A DNA stretch of 64,000 nucleotides from CAVQFO01 sp963711725 (GCA_963711725.1 CAVQFO010000022.1:1-64000), one strand, 5' to 3'; numbered from the stretch's first letter, positions 20,033 through 28,715 are shown. The notes: a model not told the origin generated them from the sequence alone. Numbers and translations are program-made.

Positions 20033-20359
20033 TCAAGGCCGCCGTTCGGCGGCCACGTCATTCCAGTTGTGATCCAGCACCCGTTGAGTGACCTCCGCCG
20101 GCAGGGTCAACGGCAGCATCACCGTATCCAGGACCAGGCTGAAGGGCATGTCCAGCGAAGGATTGCGCGGTGCCTCGAGGCCGTAATGCCAATAGGCGTA
20201 GTCCAGATAGCGCCGATCCCGGTGCACGGCGTGGTAGTCCAACCGCGTGCCGCCATAGATCTTGGGGCTGCCGGCATTGGTCTGATAGACCGTCTGAACG
20301 CTGGCGCAGCCGGTAAGCAGAAAGGTGGTGCAAAGGATCAGTGCTCGGGCGGCGGGCAT
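20033..20359 (-). CDS. YceK/YidQ-like lipoprotein
   Basis: The 108-residue precursor has a lipoprotein signal (ARALILCTTFLLTGCAS) with Cys near residue 17. A short mature part includes GSPKIYGGTRLDYHAV and a late segment MPFSLVLDTVMLPLTLP, both typical of YceK/YidQ lipoproteins. The function of the family is unknown. The in-frame upstream ATG at 20404 would place an extra polar stretch before the signal, so the internal ATG is chosen. Confidence 0.75.
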   Translation of the reverse strand: MPAARALILCTTFLLTGCASVQTVYQTNAGSPKIYGGTRLDYHAVHRDRRYLDYAYWHYGLEAPRNPSLDMPFSLVLDTVMLPLTLPAEVTQRVLDHNWNDVAAERRP

Positions 20360-20539
20360 TGTCTTCGGCGCCTCGGCGGTTTGGGGCAAAAGGCCGGGGC
20401 GCACCGGTTAAGGTGCGCCCGCAGGACTGCGATCATGCCTCAGATATTGTTGTTCTTGGCGGCCGCGCGAACGCGACCTGCCTTCATCATACCGCGTCAG
20501 GCCCGTAAACACACACCGGATGTAGGGATAATGAGGTGG

Positions 20540-20605
20540 GTTCGCGGCGATGAGCGCCGCTCCTACAAATGGAGCTTCGGTAGGAGCGGCGCTCATCGCC
20601 GCGAA
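20540..20605. repeat. Inverted pair of TAGGAGCGGCGCTCATCGCCGCGAA units
   Basis: TTCGCGGCGATGAGCGCCGC followed by TCCTA (20540-20564) is mirrored by TAGGAGCGGCGCTCATCGCC followed by GCGAA (20581-20605). The arms are about 25 bases with a 16-base spacer, so the pair could form a long hairpin between two lipoprotein genes. Confidence 0.85.
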
Positions 20606-20613
20606 TGGTCCGA

Positions 20614-21201
20614 TTACTTGGGTCCGCTCTTCAGAAACTGCATGATCTCCGGGGTCAGCAGCCGAGACAGCGTTTGCGACAGCGTTCGGTTGATCAGATC
20701 CGCGTTTTCCTCCGCCGAGGGGCGGTGCAGGAAATGATCGTTGTGGGTGGTGCTCGCCACCTGGGCCAGGGATTGGCCGTTGTGATGCGCGACGATCTTC
20801 AGCTTCACCCGCGTCGTGCTGTTCCGTGGCACGGCGGCGGCCACCTCGTGGTAGAGATCCAGCACCTGCAGTTCCAGCACTCGCGATCTCTGGGCCGTGC
20901 CGAATTCCGGGGCAAAGCCATTGGCCTCCAGCGCGTTGGACAGCTCCAGCTTGAGCACGTTTTCCACGCTCTGCCGCGGCGTGATCCGGGCCGGCGGCGC
21001 GTCCTTGTTCTTGAGAACCCCCAAGGTCTTGTCTGTGCGCATGTCGTGCACTTCCACTCGGACCTTGTCGCCCTGGCCGATTTGCGACTTGGCGTAGTCG
21101 TCGTGGGGTACCAGGGTGACCTGTTGGCCCGTCTGGGCGCAGGCGCTCAGCAGGGCTGAAAGTGCGGCGACAGCCAGGGTTCGCTTTATGGTGCTGATCA
21201 T
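20614..21201 (-). CDS. YajG-like lipoprotein
   Basis: The 195-residue precursor has a lipoprotein signal (LAVAALSALLSACAQ). Its mature domain includes VRVEVHDMRTDKTLGVLKNK and a segment ENVLKLELSNALEANGF, as in YajG family members. YajG-type lipoproteins are outer-membrane or periplasmic proteins of unknown role. The start has GGAAG seven bases upstream; a longer in-frame reading to 21315 lacks a signal peptide and is rejected. It lies in the same orientation as the YceK-like gene, separated by an inverted repeat. Confidence 0.75.
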   Translation of the reverse strand: MISTIKRTLAVAALSALLSACAQTGQQVTLVPHDDYAKSQIGQGDKVRVEVHDMRTDKTLGVLKNKDAPPARITPRQSVENVLKLELSNALEANGFAPEFGTAQRSRVLELQVLDLYHEVAAAVPRNSTTRVKLKIVAHHNGQSLAQVASTTHNDHFLHRPSAEENADLINRTLSQTLSRLLTPEIMQFLKSGPK

Positions 21202-21417
21202 TGCTTCCTTCCTGTTGGTTGCATCAATGCGAGTGGCCGAACGAACGGTTCCGGTTCCCCTACTGATATAGGCGCCCGGGCGGGGAAGCAACCGAGCGGC
21301 ACGCCTCTGCGTCATCTATTATGAGCGACGGGAGACGCCACCGGGTTCGTGCTGCGGTGATCGCCCTCCTGTGAAGGACCTGCCGGCGGTGGGCCGGTAT
21401 CTGCTCTGGAGAAAGCA

Positions 21418-21867
21418 ATGAAAGAGATCGCAAACGATGCGGCGAATGGCGTGGGAGTGCTCTGGCTCCGAATCGCCGTGGTTTACCTGGCCGTGGGAAT
21501 CGGCCTTGGATTGTTCATGGGGATGACCCATCTCTTCCAATATCATCCAGCCCATGCCCACCTCAACCTTCTGGGTTGGGCGACCATGGCGCTGGCCGGC
21601 ATTTTCTATCACCTGTTCCCGGCCCTGGCGGCGAGCCCCTTGCAGCGGGTTCACTTCTGGCTGCACAACCTCGGCCTGCCGGTTCTGATGATCGGCCTGA
21701 TCTTTCTGGAATCGGGCCGCCTGGCCGTCGAACCGGTGGTCGGTATCTCGTCTCTGGTGGTGGGGCTGGGCGTGTTCTGCTTCGTGCTGAACTGCCTCAT
21801 CAATCTGCCGGGGCGTACGCCTGCCAGGGCTCCGGCGGAACCGGCTCAGCCGGGTGCCGGTGCTTGA
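21418..21867 (+). CDS. Small membrane protein related to haem-copper oxidase subunit I
   Basis: The 149-residue protein has four hydrophobic segments. A His-rich stretch FQYHPAHAHLNLLGWATMALAGIFYHLFP resembles the helix motifs of NnrS/cytochrome oxidase subunit I-like small proteins. It is too short to be a catalytic subunit. Several His residues could bind haem or metal, but this is inference. A good GGAGAAAG site precedes the start. The gene is followed by a cytochrome b561 gene on the same strand. Confidence 0.65.
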   Translation: MKEIANDAANGVGVLWLRIAVVYLAVGIGLGLFMGMTHLFQYHPAHAHLNLLGWATMALAGIFYHLFPALAASPLQRVHFWLHNLGLPVLMIGLIFLESGRLAVEPVVGISSLVVGLGVFCFVLNCLINLPGRTPARAPAEPAQPGAGA

Positions 21868-21981
21868 CGCGCAAGCCTGAAATAACTTGATGCCAGTTTG
21901 GCAACGAGTCCGGCGCGGCCGTCTCTCGCCGCGCCGGGCCGATTACACTCCGCACACATGAAAGCAATAAAGGGATAAGGG

Positions 21982-22533
21982 ATGAGCTTTAAAGACACTA
22001 CCGAACGCTACGGCTCGTTCAGCAAGTTTCTGCATTGGGGCCTGCTGGTGCTGATCGTGATTCAGTATGTCCTTGCGGCGATGATGGACATGTATCCGGA
22101 CAAGAGCGCCGCCAAGGGGCAGGTGATCCACACCCATGAAGCCTTCGGTCTGTTGGTGTTGTTGTTCGCGGTCGTGTTCCTGGTCTGGCGGTTATCCAAT
22201 CCCAAGCCGAGCCTCACAGGCCTGCCGGACTGGCAGCGCTATCTGGCCCGTGTTACGCACTGGGTGATCTATTTGCTGATACTGCTCCAACCCTTGAGCG
22301 GCATAGCCATGGTGTTGGGTGGCGGACACAGCGTGCAGTTCTTCGGGATCTTTTCCTTTGGCGGCGGCGCTGGCAGCGACACCTGGAAGGAGATCGGCCA
22401 CGTTCTGCACGGTGTGGCGCCGGTGATCTTGCTGATTGCCCTGGGGCTGCACCTCGTCGGAGCGCTGTATCATCACTTCGGCTCCAAGGACGACGTCCTG
22501 CGCCGCATGTTGCCCGGCCAGCGGCAGGGCTAG
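21982..22533 (+). CDS. Cytochrome b561
   Basis: The 183-residue protein has four membrane helices with the haem-binding His residues of prokaryotic b561: FSKFLHWGLL, IHTHEAFGLLVLL, VTHWVIYLLILLQPLSG and late HVLHGVAPVILL with LHLVGALYHH. The family moves electrons between quinol and periplasmic acceptors in the inner membrane. The start codon follows GGGATAAGGG. Its stop codon overlaps that of the convergent radical SAM gene by four bases. Confidence 0.9.
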   Translation: MSFKDTTERYGSFSKFLHWGLLVLIVIQYVLAAMMDMYPDKSAAKGQVIHTHEAFGLLVLLFAVVFLVWRLSNPKPSLTGLPDWQRYLARVTHWVIYLLILLQPLSGIAMVLGGGHSVQFFGIFSFGGGAGSDTWKEIGHVLHGVAPVILLIALGLHLVGALYHHFGSKDDVLRRMLPGQRQG

Positions 22534-23603
22534 AAGAGCGTCATTTGCGGTGAGTCGGATGGCGGGGGCCGAAAGCGTCCGCTGTCCAGACTTAGCGCCT
22601 GCCTCTTGTTGAGCCCATGCCGCTTGCAGGCGACGCGGAATCGATTTTCCAGAAGCTCGGCAAAGGCTCCGGTGCCCCGCATCCGCTCGCCGAATCGAGC
22701 GTCATAGTCCCGGCCGCCCCTCGACTGCCGCAGCAGGCTCATCACATGCTCCGCCCGCTGGGGGTAGTGGGCGGTCAGCCATTCCCGGAATAGCGGTGCC
22801 ACTTCGTGGGGCAGGCGCAGCAGGATGTAGCTTGCCCATCCGGCGCCGGCTTCCGCGGCCTTCTCCAGGATGGCTTCCATTTCGTGATCCGTGACCGCCG
22901 GGATCACCGGCGCCACCAGCACCCCGGTGGGAATCCCCACTTGCGTCAGCAGCCTCACCAGCTCCAGCCGCCGGGCCGGCCCCGCCGCCCGGGGTTCCAG
23001 GGTGCGCTTGATGGCGTTGTCCAGGCTGGTCACGCTCACGAACACGGAAGCCAGATTCCGCCGCGCCATGTCCGCCAGCAGCTCGATGTCCCGTTCGATC
23101 ACCGTGCCCTTGGTGATGATGCTCACCGGGTGATCGCATTCCGAAAGCGTTTCCAGAATTCCCCGGGTGACGCCCAGTCGCTTTTCCGCCGGCTGGTAGG
23201 GATCGGTATTGGCGCCCAGGGCGATGGGGGTGCAGCGGTAGCCCGGTTTGCGCAACGCCGCCTTCAGGCGTTCCACGGCGTTGGCCTTGTAGAAGATGCG
23301 GGTTTCGAAATCCAAACCGGGCGAAAGATCCAGATAGGCGTGGGTGGGCCGCGCGAAGCAGTAGATGCAACCGTGCTCGCAGCCCTTGTAGGGATTGATG
23401 GACTGCTCGAAAGGAACGTCCGGCGACTGATTCGTGCTGATAATGGAACGGGCCTGTTCCGGGATCAGTTGCGTCTCCCGGCCCGGCTCGACCTCCGCCA
23501 GCGAATCCCAGCCGTCATCGAAATCCTCGCGCTCCCGCTTCTCGAAGCGGCCCGCGATGTTGGAGATCGCGCCGCGGCCTTTTTGGGGTTTGGGGGAGGG
23601 CAT
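22530..23603 (-). CDS. PA0069-family radical SAM protein
   Basis: The 357-residue protein has CEHGCIYCF (near residue 80), the CxxxCxxC cluster site. Flanking segments are typical of PA0069 proteins: GRGAISNIAGRFE at the N-terminus, INPYKGCEHGC, LGANTDPYQPAEK and TKGTVIERDIELLA. The family is widespread but its reaction is unknown; a resemblance to spore photoproduct lyase and elongator-like proteins is known only at the fold level. It is convergent with cytochrome b561 and is followed upstream by a long gene-poor stretch. Confidence 0.9.
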   Translation of the reverse strand: MPSPKPQKGRGAISNIAGRFEKREREDFDDGWDSLAEVEPGRETQLIPEQARSIISTNQSPDVPFEQSINPYKGCEHGCIYCFARPTHAYLDLSPGLDFETRIFYKANAVERLKAALRKPGYRCTPIALGANTDPYQPAEKRLGVTRGILETLSECDHPVSIITKGTVIERDIELLADMARRNLASVFVSVTSLDNAIKRTLEPRAAGPARRLELVRLLTQVGIPTGVLVAPVIPAVTDHEMEAILEKAAEAGAGWASYILLRLPHEVAPLFREWLTAHYPQRAEHVMSLLRQSRGGRDYDARFGERMRGTGAFAELLENRFRVACKRHGLNKRQALSLDSGRFRPPPSDSPQMTLF

Positions 23604-23798
23604 CAGGCTACCGAGTGAGGCTGTATATATGAACAGTTATTGTATCGGGCGCCGCTCTTGCTTGTAACCCCCCTCGTGTAGGAGCAGCGTGCCCGCCGCG
23701 AACTTGGAACGCTTCAGGACAGGAAGCGCACGAAGGGTCCACGAAGAACCAGGAAGGCGCTCTCGCAGACAACCTCCTCCACAGGGTCTACAAGCCGT

Positions 23799-23860
23799 CG
23801 TAGGGTGGGCGAAGCCCACGCGGATCCAAAACCCGCAGCGTGAGCTTCGCCCACCCTACG
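23799..23860. repeat. Inverted repeat with 17-base arms
   Basis: CGTAGGGTGGGCGAAGC and GCTTCGCCCACCCTACG are exact complements around a 28-base spacer. The core resembles the right side of the GGTGGGTTA...ACCCACCCTAC hairpin family. Confidence 0.85.
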
Positions 23861-23891
23861 CCGGCATGGTCGTCGCGGTTCAGTTTTGACC

Positions 23892-23998
23892 GGGGTCGGA
23901 CCACCACAACAGCCTGATGGCACTAGGTAAAGCGTCCGAATTGGGCGTCTGAGAAAGCTTAGAGCCACTATTTTAAGGTGTAAAAGTCCACTCTAAGC
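23892..23998. repeat. ~107 bp element, copy R1
   Basis: The copy begins GGGGTCGGACC, has CTTAGA 66 bases later, ATTTT at 23970, and CTCTAAG 33 bases after CTTAGA. The spacing of these four marks is identical in copy R3 although the bases between differ. CTTAGA and TCTAAG form an inverted end pair. I do not recognise the element. Confidence 0.6.
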
Positions 23999-24343
23999 GG
24001 TTCCCGAGCGAGGCCTTGCTAACCCGGCACCCGTCGCGGATGAATCCGGTTGCGTTACTTATTCTGTCATTGCCACCTGCGCGAGAATGGCGCGGTGATG
24101 TTAAGGCAGTCGCTGCTTGATTAAGGTTGTGGGTGTCCAAGCTCTCCGCTCTTTCATCGATACTCGCTGACCCGTCGGGAAACGGCTGGGAGATGACCGA
24201 GGTCGGCCGACGAGCGTGGTGTTAGCGTGATTGAAGTCGAGGGCGGAGAGCCGTTTTCGCTGCTATTTGGAATAACTCGTCGCCTGCCCTCGGTTTTGGG
24301 ACGCGCCTAGCCGGGGCAGTGCTTAAGAGTCACGTTGGACGTC

Positions 24344-24466
24344 ATGCCATCGACTTCCCCAAAAATTCGACTGGTTCTCCTGGATGCTGATGGTGTCATT
24401 CAGGAACCTTCCCTGGACTGACTGCCTACTGTGGAATCGGTATGCGGTGAGCCGGCTCGTGAAGCG
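24344..24466 (+). pseudogene. HAD-superfamily hydrolase, N-terminal remnant
   Basis: The frame from the ATG reads IRLVLLDADGVIQEPSLD, then a TGA where family members have Trp, then LPTVESVCGEPAREAIF. LLDADGV is the HAD motif I with both nucleophile/acid Asp residues. The similarity ends abruptly at the start of the R2 element, about 41 residues in, and the frame then runs into a stop inside that element. The gene is therefore dead twice: an internal stop and a truncation. Nothing of the C-terminal part is visible downstream. Confidence 0.6.
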
Positions 24467-24494
24467 ATTTTCGGGCCCAAAAGCCCACTCTAAG
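24467..24494. repeat. ~107 bp element, truncated copy R2
   Basis: Only the right part is present: ATTTT, then CTCTAAG exactly 21 bases later, as in the other two copies, followed by CGGCTCCGGGCAACG, similar to the flank of R1. The left part is replaced by HAD-gene sequence, so the junction marks an insertion or recombination point. Confidence 0.55.
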
Positions 24495-24975
24495 CGGCTC
24501 CGGGCAACGTCTTGCACTGCCTTGTGTTGCCCTTTTCATACGCAGAGGGGGGCAATTGCTCGATTGCTAGGCCTGATCCTCGACGGGGCGGGCGCGCTGA
24601 GGGCCTTTGTATGTCGCGGTCAGTGCGCGGGGTCGGCGGCTTCGCCTGGTTGATGGGTTACGCTTCGCTCACCCACCCCACATTGATGACCGCCCTCAGC
24701 CACAACACCAGCACCAGTAGGAGAGGCACTCGCCGCCGCGAATCTGCGCTTGCCCTTCGCAGCCTCGAACCATTTCGCCCCGCGTCGCGGTTTCGGAGAG
24801 CGGGCCTCGGGCGTGAAAGGGTCAGGCTGCTCAACATCCGGCAATGCATGTGTGGTGGCCGCGTCGCTCGGTTTGGTCTATAAGCACTTGGTGCGACAGG
24901 TTCTCCCACGTGATGCGGCGTGGCGCGGAAGGGAGTAACGGCGCTTCGATTGGCTGCAGATATTGATGCTGGGGG
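24495..24975. repeat. Gene-poor stretch with hairpin repeat A2
   Basis: A degenerate copy of the A hairpin (GATGGGTTACGCTTCGCTCACCCACCCCACATTGAT, written here across its two arms) lies at 24651-24687. A weak GTAGGAGAGGCACTCGCC repeat follows at 24717. No convincing coding frame is visible before the delta-60 gene. Confidence 0.6.
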
Positions 24976-26751
24976 ATGCCTTCGATGATCGCGATTCAAT
25001 TGGTTCGTGCTCGTACCGTTGCTGCCGGTGCGTTTGTATTGCTCACCCTGTTTTCTGTGCGCCCGGCCTCGGCCGTACCAGCGTTCGCCGTGCCGGATAC
25101 CGCGTTTGGCACTAATGGGGATGTGGTCGTGACGATGGGTTCGACCGGTTCCCAGGCCAACGCCGTAGCCGTGCAGAGCGACGGAAAGATTGTGGTCGCG
25201 GGTGCGGTCTCGTCGGCTGCGACGGCCGACGACTATGCGGTGGTGCGCTTGAACGCCGACGGCACGCTGGACACCGGTTTCGGGACAGGCGGCGGAGTGA
25301 CCAAGGATTTTTCCGGCCTGAACGATGACGCCTACGCAGTGGTGGTGCAGGCCGATGGCGGGATCGTGGTGGGCGGGGAGTCCACGGACGGTTCGTCGTT
25401 CAAGTTCAAGCTTATTCGCTACGACAGCGATGGAAACGTCGATACCTCGTTCGGAAGCTCCGGCATCGTGACTACGGACCCCGGCGGGAGTGGGGCCAGC
25501 CTGCGCGCCCTTGCGTTGCAGCCGGACGGCAAGTTGGTGGCGGCCGGTTACCGGTATGGAGGTTCGCCGGTTACCTACGATTACGTGCTGGCGCGCTACA
25601 ACCACGATGGGAGCCTGGATTCCGGGTTCGGAACCAACGGGCTCGTAATCACCCCCTTGGGGAACAACAACGATTACGACGTGGCCCTTGCGCTTCAGGC
25701 CGACGGCAAGATCGTCATCGCTTCGGGTTATCGCACGGCGTCGATGACGGATGCGGACTTTCTGATCGCCCGCTACAACGCGGACGGCAGTCTGGACACC
25801 AGCGGCTTCAATGCCGGCGCGGTTGGATCGCCGGGCGCGGGCCTGCTTGCGGTGGATCTTCAGAGCGGCAGTGACGACTATGCGCTGGGCGTCGCCGTTC
25901 AGCCGGACGGCGGTATCGTGGCGGCGGGCCGCACCACCGATGGTTCTCACATATCCAGCTATGGCCTGGTTCGAGCCAACGCGGACGGTACCGTGGACAC
26001 CACATTTGGAACCGGCGGCGTCGCGATCACCGATTCCAACGCTTTCGCCCACGCCGTATTGGTCCAGCCCAACGGCAAGATCGTGGCCGCGGGGGAGACC
26101 AACAACGGCGCGGACAGTGATTTTTCGATGTTCCGTTACGACGCTGCCGGGGCGGCTACAGGGGGCGCCGTGTTGGCGGTTGGGTCCGGCGGAGACGTGA
26201 TCCGGGCGCTGGCTGCCCAACCCGACGGCGGGCTGGTGGCGGCCGGTTTCTCGACCTCCGGTTCTCGCACCGACATGGCCGTGGCGCGCTTTACGCCGGA
26301 CGATGCGCCCTGGGACGTCACCCCGAATGCGTTCAAGTTCACCGATGATCCCGACGGCACGGCGAACGGAACCAGCACCTCCGACATGATCACCATTTCG
26401 GGGCTGGACTCCGGTGTCAGCGTCCCGGTGACGGTGAGCGGTGGCGAATATGCGAAGAACGGCTCCACGACTTATACGAACGCAATGGGGTGGGCGAGCA
26501 ACGGCGACCAGTTCAACGTGCGCCACACTGACGGCGCTGCGGTGGGTGAGATGACGAGCACAGTGCTCAGCGTCGGCGGCGTTGTCGCGGGCAACAATCA
26601 TCAGGTGATTCTCGGCACTCGGGCGATGGACACTTACTCCAGTACTGTCGCCAGCACTTCGTCCGGCGGCGGTGGCGGTGGGGCGGTCGGGCCGTGGTGG
26701 CTCCTGGGTCTGCTGTTGGCGGCGTTTGGGGCGCGGAGAGTTCGACGCTGA
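24976..26751 (+). CDS. Delta-60 repeat surface protein with a C-terminal sorting tail
   Basis: The 591-residue protein has a signal peptide (VAAGAFVLLTLFSVRPASA). About seven repeats of roughly 55-60 residues follow, each with the pattern QxDGKIVVAG...ALxRYNxDGSLDxxFGxxG, which is the delta-60 repeat expected to form a beta-propeller-like fold. After residue 450 there is a non-repeated beta-rich domain. The last ~28 residues are GGGGGGAVGPWWLLGLLLAA and an Arg-rich end, the tripartite plan of GlyGly-CTERM/JDVT-CTERM sorting tails. Surface display or release after tail cleavage is inferred. The sorting protease is not in the window. An ATG three codons later (24985) is an equally possible start. 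Confidence 0.85.
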   Translation: MPSMIAIQLVRARTVAAGAFVLLTLFSVRPASAVPAFAVPDTAFGTNGDVVVTMGSTGSQANAVAVQSDGKIVVAGAVSSAATADDYAVVRLNADGTLDTGFGTGGGVTKDFSGLNDDAYAVVVQADGGIVVGGESTDGSSFKFKLIRYDSDGNVDTSFGSSGIVTTDPGGSGASLRALALQPDGKLVAAGYRYGGSPVTYDYVLARYNHDGSLDSGFGTNGLVITPLGNNNDYDVALALQADGKIVIASGYRTASMTDADFLIARYNADGSLDTSGFNAGAVGSPGAGLLAVDLQSGSDDYALGVAVQPDGGIVAAGRTTDGSHISSYGLVRANADGTVDTTFGTGGVAITDSNAFAHAVLVQPNGKIVAAGETNNGADSDFSMFRYDAAGAATGGAVLAVGSGGDVIRALAAQPDGGLVAAGFSTSGSRTDMAVARFTPDDAPWDVTPNAFKFTDDPDGTANGTSTSDMITISGLDSGVSVPVTVSGGEYAKNGSTTYTNAMGWASNGDQFNVRHTDGAAVGEMTSTVLSVGGVVAGNNHQVILGTRAMDTYSSTVASTSSGGGGGGAVGPWWLLGLLLAAFGARRVRR

Positions 26752-26795
26752 CGGTCGCGGGTCCCGTTCGCTGCTTTCCTGAGCGGGGCATGAGC

Positions 26796-26901
26796 GGGGT
26801 CGGACCAACGCAACAATCGGACTGAAAACGGAAAAGCCCTCGAGGCAAGGGGCGGACGGCGCTTAGAACCACCATTTTCAGCCCCAGAAGCCCGCTCTAA
26901 G
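26796..26901. repeat. ~107 bp element, copy R3
   Basis: GGGGTCGGACC, then CTTAGA 66 bases later, ATTTT 12 bases after that and CTCTAAG 33 bases after CTTAGA, the same spacing as copy R1. It lies 45 bases after the delta-60 gene, so that gene is bracketed by copies of the element. Confidence 0.6.
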
Positions 26902-26993
26902 GAATAGGACGCACTCGTATGTGGCCTCTGATACGCCGCGGATCAGCTTTCTTATTCAACCATGCTGATACCTAACGAGCGCGAGTTGATTCA

Positions 26994-27392
26994 ATGCACG
27001 ACGTCCAGCATCTGAGCATATACATCGCTCGTTGCCCGATCGATGTCTACGCGTTCGCGTCCGATCCACGGAATCTGCCGCTGTGGGCGGCGGGATTGGC
27101 CAGCTCCGAAGTCACAAAAGCGGGTGACGGGGCGTGGATCGCAAAGGCACCATTCGGTGAGGTGAAGGTACGGTTTGCGGAACGAAATGAGTTCGGGGTC
27201 ATGGATCATGACGTTGAACTCGAATCCGGGGTGACCGTGCATATTCCCATGCGAGTCGTGCCGAGCGGTGAAGGGAGCGAATTCATCTTCACTCTATTTC
27301 GGCAGCCGGGTATGACCGACGAGCAGTTCGCTGCAGACGGTCTTGCGGTAAAGAAGGACTTGGCAACGCTGAAGGCGGTTCTGGAGCGCTAG
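26994..27392 (+). CDS. SRPBCC-family (START-like) small protein
   Basis: The 132-residue protein opens with SIYIARCPIDVYAFASDPRNLPLWAAGL, the typical first strand and helix of polyketide-cyclase/SRPBCC domains. It ends in the long helix (AADGLAVKKDLATLKAVLE). The fold binds hydrophobic ligands; the ligand is unknown. It starts a run of small, loosely spaced same-strand genes (DUF1801, DUF1993), a kind of accessory neighbourhood often seen in environmental genomes. Confidence 0.75.
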   Translation: MHDVQHLSIYIARCPIDVYAFASDPRNLPLWAAGLASSEVTKAGDGAWIAKAPFGEVKVRFAERNEFGVMDHDVELESGVTVHIPMRVVPSGEGSEFIFTLFRQPGMTDEQFAADGLAVKKDLATLKAVLER

Positions 27393-27548
27393 TACCACGC
27401 GTCCCCTAAAATGCCTAACGGGACTTTCGCCTCTCCGGAGATTGGCGCTGGTGTGCGCTGAGGTCAGACTCCGGGAATGACCGGGACGCTGCCGCTCCGC
27501 TGGGGCGACAGTGTCGCTCATGGATTGTCATATGTGACGGAGCTAGCA

Positions 27549-27968
27549 ATGCCCCGGAATGCCAACACCCCAGATCACGCGGGCGCGGCCTCGCCCGCCG
27601 AGCAGATCGACGCCCGGATCGAAGAGCTGGCGGATTGGCGCGGTAAGACACTTTCGCACATGCGCGCGCTGATCATGGAATCCGTTCCGGCGATCGTCGA
27701 GGAAGTAAAGTGGCGCAAGCCGTCGAACTCCATGCGGGGCGTTCCGGTATGGTCCTGCAACGGCATCATTTGCACGGGCGAGACGTACAAGGACAAGGTG
27801 AAGCTCACCTTCGCCAAGGGTGCCTCGCTGGACGATCCGGCGGGCCTGTTCAATGCCAGCCTGGAGGGGAGTACCCGGCGGGCAATCGATATCCGGGAAG
27901 TCGACCGGATTGACGCGGAGTCGTTCAAGGCCCTGGTCCGCGCCGCCGCAGCCCTGAACGCATCTTGA
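27549..27968 (+). CDS. DUF1801 domain protein
   Basis: The 139-residue protein fits the YdhG-like DUF1801 family: IEELADWRGKTLSHMRALIMESVPAIVEEVKWRKPS followed by WSCNGIICTGETYKDKVKLTFAKGA and a terminal FKALVRAAAALN helix. The role is unknown. The start is the ATG after GGAG; a 24-codon upstream extension lacks support. Confidence 0.8.
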   Translation: MPRNANTPDHAGAASPAEQIDARIEELADWRGKTLSHMRALIMESVPAIVEEVKWRKPSNSMRGVPVWSCNGIICTGETYKDKVKLTFAKGASLDDPAGLFNASLEGSTRRAIDIREVDRIDAESFKALVRAAAALNAS

Positions 27969-28118
27969 GGCGGTGCGCGGCCCGGGCGAGAGCAGCTGTA
28001 TACGCCCGGCATAATCCGCCGATTTTTCCACGTGGTGGGCGCGAATCGCCGGAACGTTCGCCAAGTGCTGTATAGGCATTCCTGACCGGCCTTTCCAATC
28101 GTTCGCAAGGAAACTTTC

Positions 28119-28640
28119 ATGGCAGACACAGAAGTTGGCGAGATTCAGCGTATATTCACGACCCGTCTGGATACGCTCAGTCACATCCTCGACGTGGGCG
28201 AGAAACATTTCGGTGATCTCGATCCGATGATCGACGAGCGCCTTGCGCCGGACATGTTCCCCCTCGGGACGCAGATCGCCTTCGCCTGCAATCAGCCCCG
28301 GGGCTTCGCGCAATGGTGCGCCGGTCAGCCCGTGGAGAACCTGTCGCACGAGGTTGATTCAACCGCCACGGCCCGGTCGCATATCCGCGGGACCAGGGAA
28401 CTGGTTGCGGGTATCGGCGTGGACGATGCCAAGCTGAATGAAACAAAGCGGATCGGGCTCGGACCCGAGCGGTACTGCGAGTTGCCCGCGCGAGTGTATG
28501 TGAGCGACTACCTGATGCCGAATCTGTATTTCCACATCACCACCGCCTACGCGATCCTGCGCAAGCTGGGGGCCCCGCTGGGCAAGGCGGACTACATGAT
28601 GTATCTGGCACCCCACGTGAAGCTGGAAGGCGACGCATAG
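28119..28640 (+). CDS. DUF1993 domain protein
   Basis: The 173-residue helical protein matches DUF1993: LSHILDVGEKHFGDLDPMIDERLAPDMFPLGTQI early, RGTRELVAGI in the middle, and VYVSDYLMPNLYFHITTAYAILRKLGAPLGKADYM near the end. DUF1993 has a DinB-like four-helix plan; no enzyme activity is known. An AAGGAAA ribosome site precedes the start. Confidence 0.85.
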   Translation: MADTEVGEIQRIFTTRLDTLSHILDVGEKHFGDLDPMIDERLAPDMFPLGTQIAFACNQPRGFAQWCAGQPVENLSHEVDSTATARSHIRGTRELVAGIGVDDAKLNETKRIGLGPERYCELPARVYVSDYLMPNLYFHITTAYAILRKLGAPLGKADYMMYLAPHVKLEGDA

Positions 28641-28715
28641 CGGATTCCTTCCCGGGCACCCTTGCCGGCCACCCGTCGGGGTGGGCCGGTTCGCCGCCGG
28701 AGATGCGAGGTTGAA

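Larger units (their letters stand above)
23604..24342. other. Gene-poor stretch with repeats (23.6-24.3 kb)
   Basis: No convincing coding frame is visible. The stretch holds a degenerate GTAGGAGCAGCGTGCCCGCC repeat near 23678, a perfect 17-base inverted repeat at 23799-23860, and the first copy of the ~107 bp element at 23892-23998. The remainder (24000-24342) shows no clear structure, and its base composition is less GC-biased than the surrounding genes. Confidence 0.6.

Noticed and set aside
24000..24342. Possible further gene fragments in the gene-poor stretch
   Set aside because: Six-frame reading gave no stretch with recognisable motifs; only the HAD piece that follows could be supported.
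24658..26808. 716-residue frame opposite the delta-60 gene
   Set aside because: Composition follows from the antisense of delta-60 repeats (Arg/His/Val-rich), and it continues through hairpin repeat A2.
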